DNA of 64,000 nucleotides from contig JAEMWC010000455.1 of the NCBI GenBank assembly GCA_016490735.1, forward strand, positions 15,001 through 79,000. Reading direction: 5' to 3'. The first letter of the stretch is position 1, and each line of letters starts with the position of its first letter. The stretch comes from Pachyseris speciosa. Taxonomy: Eukaryota; Cnidaria; Anthozoa; Scleractinia; Pachyseridae. The translations under genes were made by a program, and so were the position numbers. The notes beneath the pieces were generated by a model that made no database searches, was not told the origin of the DNA, and saw nothing but the letters and a program-made list of their open reading frames with translations. Shown in pieces: positions 54,601 to 64,000 of this stretch.

Positions 54601-57600
54601 CTAAAGCCAAAACAATACCTTTTGCCCTAAAATCCACATTGTAAACCCAAGCTTAAGCTAGGCTTGGCCATGGCGTTCAGTTTTTGCCGTAAAAGGGACT
54701 GGTCACGTGACCTAATTTTTTCCCTTAACTCATTCCCGTCAGGCGATTTGGTCACCTTTTTTGCAATTTCTGAAGGGTAGGAGGTCAAATCGACCTAGCT
54801 ACTCCATATAAGGGGTTAACACGGAGATTTCGCTGGTCCACAACACCGAAGGCTCTGTCTTTGATGTCACGCTTGTCACGCTAGCTGTCGTTTATTTCTG
54901 AACGAACACTACAGCTACAATTCGTTGCGTATTTGGTTTATAAGTGTGTTTTTCGAGCCATTTTCCACTCCAGAAGCCCCTTGCCTGGCATCATAATGCT
55001 GGGTTGATGGGTAAAGGCAATCCTTTGAAAGAAAACAGAGGTGAGAAGCAATTTCACACGAATTGGGCCGCTCAACGTATTCGAGCGAGTGATAGAAATT
55101 CACGGAGTGAAGTTATGTCTTAAGCCCTTTTGTGAGTGGATTCCGGGACCTGGCATGGCAATTTTGGCGAGTTTTAACTTGTACATGATGCAATCGGTGC
55201 AATGTTTTGTCAGCAGGGCCGGGTGGCTCGACACTTGTAAAAAATATCTGAAATGGAAATTGGCGGACTGTCATGCGCCCGTTATCCAAGAAAAGCCCAG
55301 AATTCCTTTGGGTCACAAATGCGAACATGGCAGACCAGTGAGAGCAAGTGAAATCAAATAGCGTTATTGGGGTGGTGATAAAGAAGTGAGCACGAAAATG
55401 TCGAACAGATTGCAAGAACTGGAGTCGAAGTTTGCCGCCATTGTAAACTTTTAACATCAATAGGAAATTTTCTTTTCAAAACTTCATGACAAAGTTGCGT
55501 GAATTTTGCTGTTGTCCGAGGGCGATTTTGGTTTTGCAAAGAGAATAAACAGTCATATTAAATGAAAATTGGGTGTTTAGGTCAGTTTCCAGGGTGATGA
55601 AGTCTACAAAAGTGACCTTTTTACCACGGCAGTGGTTCATTTCAACCATAGTTCGGGATTTGGGAAAGTTGCAGGGTTTCAAAGCCATCGTTCCCACAGG
55701 AACGATATTTGGTAAGCCTGACGGGAAAGAGTTAGCAAAAAATACTCTTTGTAGCTCATTTTACTTTTTCAAACTGTGGACTCCACAAACTGGAAGAAGT
55801 CACTACAAATAGTATTTCTACAAATGCTTGTGAAATTCAAAGCAAATGACGGAGAGTTAGAGGGGGTGGGGTACCTGCAACAGCTCTTAAGAGCTTAGTG
55901 CTGTAGCGAAGAGAAGTGAAGAAGCAAGAACACTGTATATTTTGACCCAACCGCTAAATATATCCCTAAATCTAACCCCAACCCTAACCCTAGCCTTAAC
56001 CTAACCCTAACCCTAACCCCAACCCCCAAACCCTAGCCCTAGCCTTAACCTAACCCCAATTCTACCCCTAACCCTAACCTAACCCTAACCCACCAATCTA
56101 GCCTTACTCCAAGCCTCGGATCTTTAATCCTAAAGCCAAAACAATACCTTTTGCCCTAAAATCCACATTGTAAACCCAAGCTTAAGCTAGGCTTGGCCAT
56201 GGCGTTCAGTTTTTGCCGTAAAAGGGACTGGTCACGTGACCTAATTTTTTCCCTTAACTCATTCCCGTCAGGCGATTTGGTCACCTTTTTTGCAATTTCT
56301 GAAGGGTAGGAGGTCAAATCGACCTAGCTACTCCATATAAGGGGTTAACACGGAGATTTCGCTGGTCCACAACACCGAAGGCTCTGTCTTTGATGTCACG
56401 CTTGTCACGCTAGCTGTCGTTTATTTCTGAACGAACACTACAGCTACAATTCGTTGCGTATTTGGTTTATAAGTGTGTTTTTCGAGCCATTTTCCACTCC
56501 AGAAGCCCCTTGCCTGGCATCATAATGCTGGGTTGATGGGTAAAGGCAATCCTTTGAAAGAAAACAGAGGTGAGAAGCAATTTCACACGAATTGGGCCGC
56601 TCAACGTATTCGAGCGAGTGATAGAAATTCACGGAGTGAAGTTATGTCTTAAGCCCTTTTGTGAGTGGATTCCGGGACCTGGCATGGCAATTTTGGCGAG
56701 TTTTAACTTGTACATGATGCAATCGGTGCAATGTTTTGTCAGCAGGGCCGGGTGGCTCGACACTTGTAAAAAATATCTGAAATGGAAATTGGCGGACTGT
56801 CATGCGCCCGTTATCCAAGAAAAGCCCAGAATTCCTTTGGGTCACAAATGCGAACATGGCAGACCAGTGAGAGCAAGTGAAATCAAATAGCGTTATTGGG
56901 GTGGTGATAAAGAAGTGAGCACGAAAATGTCGAACAGATTGCAAGAACTGGAGTCGAAGTTTGCCGCCATTGTAAACTTTTAACATCAATAGGAAATTTT
57001 CTTTTCAAAACTTCATGACAAAGTTGCGTGAATTTTGCTGTTGTCCGAGGGCGATTTTGGTTTTGCAAAGAGAATAAACAGTCATATTAAATGAAAATTG
57101 GGTGTTTAGGTCAGTTTCCAGGGTGATGAAGTCTACAAAAGTGACCTTTTTACCACGGCAGTGGTTCATTTCAACCATAGTTCGGGATTTGGGAAAGTTG
57201 CAGGGTTTCAAAGCCATCGTTCCCACAGGAACGATATTTGGTAAGCCTGACGGGAAAGAGTTAGCAAAAAATACTCTTTGTAGCTCATTTTACTTTTTCA
57301 AACTGTGGACTCCACAAACTGGAAGAAGTCACTACAAATAGTATTTCTACAAATGCTTGTGAAATTCAAAGCAAATGACGGAGAGTTAGAGGGGGTGGGG
57401 TACCTGCAACAGCTCTTAAGAGCTTAGTGCTGTAGCGAAGAGAAGTGAAGAAGCAAGAACACTGTATATTTTGACCCAACCGCTAAATATATCCCTAAAT
57501 CTAACCCCAACCCTAACCCTAGCCTTAACCTAACCCTAACCCTAACCCCAACCCCCAAACCCTAGCCCTAGCCTTAACCTAACCCCAATTCTACCCCTAA

Positions 57601-60600
57601 CCCTAACCTAACCCTAACCCACCAATCTAGCCTTACTCCAAGCCTCGGATCTTTAATCCTAAAGCCAAAACAATACCTTTTGCCCTAAAATCCACATTGT
57701 AAACCCAAGCTTAAGCTAGGCTTGGCCATGGCGTTCAGTTTTTGCCGTAAAAGGGACTGGTCACGTGACCTAATTTTTTCCCTTAACTCATTCCCGTCAG
57801 GCGATTTGGTCACCTTTTTTGCAATTTCTGAAGGGTAGGAGGTCAAATCGACCTAGCTACTCCATATAAGGGGTTAACACGGAGATTTCGCTGGTCCACA
57901 ACACCGAAGGCTCTGTCTTTGATGTCACGCTTGTCACGCTAGCTGTCGTTTATTTCTGAACGAACACTACAGCTACAATTCGTTGCGTATTTGGTTTATA
58001 AGTGTGTTTTTCGAGCCATTTTCCACTCCAGAAGCCCCTTGCCTGGCATCATAATGCTGGGTTGATGGGTAAAGGCAATCCTTTGAAAGAAAACAGAGGT
58101 GAGAAGCAATTTCACACGAATTGGGCCGCTCAACGTATTCGAGCGAGTGATAGAAATTCACGGAGTGAAGTTATGTCTTAAGCCCTTTTGTGAGTGGATT
58201 CCGGGACCTGGCATGGCAATTTTGGCGAGTTTTAACTTGTACATGATGCAATCGGTGCAATGTTTTGTCAGCAGGGCCGGGTGGCTCGACACTTGTAAAA
58301 AATATCTGAAATGGAAATTGGCGGACTGTCATGCGCCCGTTATCCAAGAAAAGCCCAGAATTCCTTTGGGTCACAAATGCGAACATGGCAGACCAGTGAG
58401 AGCAAGTGAAATCAAATAGCGTTATTGGGGTGGTGATAAAGAAGTGAGCACGAAAATGTCGAACAGATTGCAAGAACTGGAGTCGAAGTTTGCCGCCATT
58501 GTAAACTTTTAACATCAATAGGAAATTTTCTTTTCAAAACTTCATGACAAAGTTGCGTGAATTTTGCTGTTGTCCGAGGGCGATTTTGGTTTTGCAAAGA
58601 GAATAAACAGTCATATTAAATGAAAATTGGGTGTTTAGGTCAGTTTCCAGGGTGATGAAGTCTACAAAAGTGACCTTTTTACCACGGCAGTGGTTCATTT
58701 CAACCATAGTTCGGGATTTGGGAAAGTTGCAGGGTTTCAAAGCCATCGTTCCCACAGGAACGATATTTGGTAAGCCTGACGGGAAAGAGTTAGCAAAAAA
58801 TACTCTTTGTAGCTCATTTTACTTTTTCAAACTGTGGACTCCACAAACTGGAAGAAGTCACTACAAATAGTATTTCTACAAATGCTTGTGAAATTCAAAG
58901 CAAATGACGGAGAGTTAGAGGGGGTGGGGTACCTGCAACAGCTCTTAAGAGCTTAGTGCTGTAGCGAAGAGAAGTGAAGAAGCAAGAACACTGTATATTT
59001 TGACCCAACCGCTAAATATATCCCTAAATCTAACCCCAACCCTAACCCTAGCCTTAACCTAACCCTAACCCTAACCCCAACCCCCAAACCCTAGCCCTAG
59101 CCTTAACCTAACCCCAATTCTACCCCTAACCCTAACCTAACCCTAACCCACCAATCTAGCCTTACTCCAAGCCTCGGATCTTTAATCCTAAAGCCAAAAC
59201 AATACCTTTTGCCCTAAAATCCACATTGTAAACCCAAGCTTAAGCTAGGCTTGGCCATGGCGTTCAGTTTTTGCCGTAAAAGGGACTGGTCACGTGACCT
59301 AATTTTTTCCCTTAACTCATTCCCGTCAGGCGATTTGGTCACCTTTTTTGCAATTTCTGAAGGGTAGGAGGTCAAATCGACCTAGCTACTCCATATAAGG
59401 GGTTAACACGGAGATTTCGCTGGTCCACAACACCGAAGGCTCTGTCTTTGATGTCACGCTTGTCACGCTAGCTGTCGTTTATTTCTGAACGAACACTACA
59501 GCTACAATTCGTTGCGTATTTGGTTTATAAGTGTGTTTTTCGAGCCATTTTCCACTCCAGAAGCCCCTTGCCTGGCATCATAATGCTGGGTTGATGGGTA
59601 AAGGCAATCCTTTGAAAGAAAACAGAGGTGAGAAGCAATTTCACACGAATTGGGCCGCTCAACGTATTCGAGCGAGTGATAGAAATTCACGGAGTGAAGT
59701 TATGTCTTAAGCCCTTTTGTGAGTGGATTCCGGGACCTGGCATGGCAATTTTGGCGAGTTTTAACTTGTACATGATGCAATCGGTGCAATGTTTTGTCAG
59801 CAGGGCCGGGTGGCTCGACACTTGTAAAAAATATCTGAAATGGAAATTGGCGGACTGTCATGCGCCCGTTATCCAAGAAAAGCCCAGAATTCCTTTGGGT
59901 CACAAATGCGAACATGGCAGACCAGTGAGAGCAAGTGAAATCAAATAGCGTTATTGGGGTGGTGATAAAGAAGTGAGCACGAAAATGTCGAACAGATTGC
60001 AAGAACTGGAGTCGAAGTTTGCCGCCATTGTAAACTTTTAACATCAATAGGAAATTTTCTTTTCAAAACTTCATGACAAAGTTGCGTGAATTTTGCTGTT
60101 GTCCGAGGGCGATTTTGGTTTTGCAAAGAGAATAAACAGTCATATTAAATGAAAATTGGGTGTTTAGGTCAGTTTCCAGGGTGATGAAGTCTACAAAAGT
60201 GACCTTTTTACCACGGCAGTGGTTCATTTCAACCATAGTTCGGGATTTGGGAAAGTTGCAGGGTTTCAAAGCCATCGTTCCCACAGGAACGATATTTGGT
60301 AAGCCTGACGGGAAAGAGTTAGCAAAAAATACTCTTTGTAGCTCATTTTACTTTTTCAAACTGTGGACTCCACAAACTGGAAGAAGTCACTACAAATAGT
60401 ATTTCTACAAATGCTTGTGAAATTCAAAGCAAATGACGGAGAGTTAGAGGGGGTGGGGTACCTGCAACAGCTCTTAAGAGCTTAGTGCTGTAGCGAAGAG
60501 AAGTGAAGAAGCAAGAACACTGTATATTTTGACCCAACCGCTAAATATATCCCTAAATCTAACCCCAACCCTAACCCTAGCCTTAACCTAACCCTAACCC

Positions 60601-63600
60601 TAACCCCAACCCCCAAACCCTAGCCCTAGCCTTAACCTAACCCCAATTCTACCCCTAACCCTAACCTAACCCTAACCCACCAATCTAGCCTTACTCCAAG
60701 CCTCGGATCTTTAATCCTAAAGCCAAAACAATACCTTTTGCCCTAAAATCCACATTGTAAACCCAAGCTTAAGCTAGGCTTGGCCATGGCGTTCAGTTTT
60801 TGCCGTAAAAGGGACTGGTCACGTGACCTAATTTTTTCCCTTAACTCATTCCCGTCAGGCGATTTGGTCACCTTTTTTGCAATTTCTGAAGGGTAGGAGG
60901 TCAAATCGACCTAGCTACTCCATATAAGGGGTTAACACGGAGATTTCGCTGGTCCACAACACCGAAGGCTCTGTCTTTGATGTCACGCTTGTCACGCTAG
61001 CTGTCGTTTATTTCTGAACGAACACTACAGCTACAATTCGTTGCGTATTTGGTTTATAAGTGTGTTTTTCGAGCCATTTTCCACTCCAGAAGCCCCTTGC
61101 CTGGCATCATAATGCTGGGTTGATGGGTAAAGGCAATCCTTTGAAAGAAAACAGAGGTGAGAAGCAATTTCACACGAATTGGGCCGCTCAACGTATTCGA
61201 GCGAGTGATAGAAATTCACGGAGTGAAGTTATGTCTTAAGCCCTTTTGTGAGTGGATTCCGGGACCTGGCATGGCAATTTTGGCGAGTTTTAACTTGTAC
61301 ATGATGCAATCGGTGCAATGTTTTGTCAGCAGGGCCGGGTGGCTCGACACTTGTAAAAAATATCTGAAATGGAAATTGGCGGACTGTCATGCGCCCGTTA
61401 TCCAAGAAAAGCCCAGAATTCCTTTGGGTCACAAATGCGAACATGGCAGACCAGTGAGAGCAAGTGAAATCAAATAGCGTTATTGGGGTGGTGATAAAGA
61501 AGTGAGCACGAAAATGTCGAACAGATTGCAAGAACTGGAGTCGAAGTTTGCCGCCATTGTAAACTTTTAACATCAATAGGAAATTTTCTTTTCAAAACTT
61601 CATGACAAAGTTGCGTGAATTTTGCTGTTGTCCGAGGGCGATTTTGGTTTTGCAAAGAGAATAAACAGTCATATTAAATGAAAATTGGGTGTTTAGGTCA
61701 GTTTCCAGGGTGATGAAGTCTACAAAAGTGACCTTTTTACCACGGCAGTGGTTCATTTCAACCATAGTTCGGGATTTGGGAAAGTTGCAGGGTTTCAAAG
61801 CCATCGTTCCCACAGGAACGATATTTGGTAAGCCTGACGGGAAAGAGTTAGCAAAAAATACTCTTTGTAGCTCATTTTACTTTTTCAAACTGTGGACTCC
61901 ACAAACTGGAAGAAGTCACTACAAATAGTATTTCTACAAATGCTTGTGAAATTCAAAGCAAATGACGGAGAGTTAGAGGGGGTGGGGTACCTGCAACAGC
62001 TCTTAAGAGCTTAGTGCTGTAGCGAAGAGAAGTGAAGAAGCAAGAACACTGTATATTTTGACCCAACCGCTAAATATATCCCTAAATCTAACCCCAACCC
62101 TAACCCTAGCCTTAACCTAACCCTAACCCTAACCCCAACCCCCAAACCCTAGCCCTAGCCTTAACCTAACCCCAATTCTACCCCTAACCCTAACCTAACC
62201 CTAACCCACCAATCTAGCCTTACTCCAAGCCTCGGATCTTTAATCCTAAAGCCAAAACAATACCTTTTGCCCTAAAATCCACATTGTAAACCCAAGCTTA
62301 AGCTAGGCTTGGCCATGGCGTTCAGTTTTTGCCGTAAAAGGGACTGGTCACGTGACCTAATTTTTTCCCTTAACTCATTCCCGTCAGGCGATTTGGTCAC
62401 CTTTTTTGCAATTTCTGAAGGGTAGGAGGTCAAATCGACCTAGCTACTCCATATAAGGGGTTAACACGGAGATTTCGCTGGTCCACAACACCGAAGGCTC
62501 TGTCTTTGATGTCACGCTTGTCACGCTAGCTGTCGTTTATTTCTGAACGAACACTACAGCTACAATTCGTTGCGTATTTGGTTTATAAGTGTGTTTTTCG
62601 AGCCATTTTCCACTCCAGAAGCCCCTTGCCTGGCATCATAATGCTGGGTTGATGGGTAAAGGCAATCCTTTGAAAGAAAACAGAGGTGAGAAGCAATTTC
62701 ACACGAATTGGGCCGCTCAACGTATTCGAGCGAGTGATAGAAATTCACGGAGTGAAGTTATGTCTTAAGCCCTTTTGTGAGTGGATTCCGGGACCTGGCA
62801 TGGCAATTTTGGCGAGTTTTAACTTGTACATGATGCAATCGGTGCAATGTTTTGTCAGCAGGGCCGGGTGGCTCGACACTTGTAAAAAATATCTGAAATG
62901 GAAATTGGCGGACTGTCATGCGCCCGTTATCCAAGAAAAGCCCAGAATTCCTTTGGGTCACAAATGCGAACATGGCAGACCAGTGAGAGCAAGTGAAATC
63001 AAATAGCGTTATTGGGGTGGTGATAAAGAAGTGAGCACGAAAATGTCGAACAGATTGCAAGAACTGGAGTCGAAGTTTGCCGCCATTGTAAACTTTTAAC
63101 ATCAATAGGAAATTTTCTTTTCAAAACTTCATGACAAAGTTGCGTGAATTTTGCTGTTGTCCGAGGGCGATTTTGGTTTTGCAAAGAGAATAAACAGTCA
63201 TATTAAATGAAAATTGGGTGTTTAGGTCAGTTTCCAGGGTGATGAAGTCTACAAAAGTGACCTTTTTACCACGGCAGTGGTTCATTTCAACCATAGTTCG
63301 GGATTTGGGAAAGTTGCAGGGTTTCAAAGCCATCGTTCCCACAGGAACGATATTTGGTAAGCCTGACGGGAAAGAGTTAGCAAAAAATACTCTTTGTAGC
63401 TCATTTTACTTTTTCAAACTGTGGACTCCACAAACTGGAAGAAGTCACTACAAATAGTATTTCTACAAATGCTTGTGAAATTCAAAGCAAATGACGGAGA
63501 GTTAGAGGGGGTGGGGTACCTGCAACAGCTCTTAAGAGCTTAGTGCTGTAGCGAAGAGAAGTGAAGAAGCAAGAACACTGTATATTTTGACCCAACCGCT

Positions 63601-64000
63601 AAATATATCCCTAAATCTAACCCCAACCCTAACCCTAGCCTTAACCTAACCCTAACCCTAACCCCAACCCCCAAACCCTAGCCCTAGCCTTAACCTAACC
63701 CCAATTCTACCCCTAACCCTAACCTAACCCTAACCCACCAATCTAGCCTTACTCCAAGCCTCGGATCTTTAATCCTAAAGCCAAAACAATACCTTTTGCC
63801 CTAAAATCCACATTGTAAACCCAAGCTTAAGCTAGGCTTGGCCATGGCGTTCAGTTTTTGCCGTAAAAGGGACTGGTCACGTGACCTAATTTTTTCCCTT
63901 AACTCATTCCCGTCAGGCGATTTGGTCACCTTTTTTGCAATTTCTGAAGGGTAGGAGGTCAAATCGACCTAGCTACTCCATATAAGGGGTTAACACGGAG

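Larger units (their letters stand above)
50137..64000 (+). repeat. Satellite array, 1529 bp unit, nine full copies plus start of a tenth
   Basis: Unit starts (TTAACTCATTCCCGTC) are at 50137, 51666, 53195, 54725, 56254, 57783, 59312, 60841, 62370 and 63899. The spacing is 1529 each time, except 1530 for the third unit, which has one extra A near 54463. Units 2-9 look almost identical; unit 1 differs at a few positions (CTTATCACG for CTTGTCACG near 50290; ATAAAGTTGGG for ATAATGCTGGG near 50407). Each unit is a TIR element (first ~1011 bases) plus a spacer with telomere-like repeats. Short ORFs recurring every 1529 bases are by-products of the repeat. The array continues beyond the right edge. 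Confidence 0.97.

Noticed and set aside
50137..64000. Recurring ORFs of 61-115 codons in every unit as a gene family
   Set aside because: They repeat only because the unit repeats, overlap each other on both strands and are not conserved as protein in the diverged element at 2031-3047.
50137..64000. CRISPR-like or VNTR coding array
   Set aside because: The period is 1529 bp with no unique spacers; this is a eukaryotic satellite.

Overview
The window reads as nuclear DNA of an anthozoan cnidarian, most likely a stony coral. Genes are split by GT-AG introns, transposon density is very high, tRNA-derived SINEs and many short terminal-inverted-repeat (TIR) elements are scattered throughout, and a melatonin-receptor-like rhodopsin-class GPCR family has expanded locally. 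Nothing looks bacterial or viral. The species assignment is an inference.

Layout. (1) 1-15304, minus strand: most of a chondroitin polymerizing factor gene (CHPF-like). I could rebuild six coding exons with matching splice phases; the 3' end lies beyond the left edge. Its introns hold a 1.0 kb TIR element (2031-3047), a small MITE, a minisatellite and a broken non-LTR retrotransposon. (2) 15305-20848: intergenic repeats, including a Penelope-like GIY-YIG remnant, long hairpins and nested TIR elements. (3) 20849-31696, minus: a 12-exon gene for a 620-residue multi-pass membrane protein of uncertain family, with a large polypurine minisatellite and other repeats in its introns. (4) 33648-35634, minus: a two-exon, two-pore-domain K+ channel (305 aa). 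(5) 38786-50026: a GPCR cluster with one intact plus-strand receptor, one minus-strand pseudogene, one copy of the duplicated 5' flank with no receptor body, one intact minus-strand receptor, and an unrelated rhodopsin-class receptor broken by a single-base frameshift. (6) 50137-64000: a tandem satellite array with a 1529 bp period, nine full units plus the start of a tenth, running off the right edge.

The most unusual object is the satellite. Each unit is a complete ~1.01 kb TIR transposon-like element plus a ~0.52 kb spacer rich in degenerate telomere-type CCCTAA repeats. A diverged solitary relative of the same element sits, inverted, in a CHPF intron at 2031-3047. The array starts at a TTAA next to a ~35 bp copy of the first transmembrane region of the neighbouring GPCR, which suggests how the array was seeded.

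No operon-like cooperation between the genes is expected. The proteins act separately: Golgi glycosaminoglycan synthesis, an endomembrane or plasma-membrane multi-pass protein, a leak K+ channel, and orphan GPCRs.
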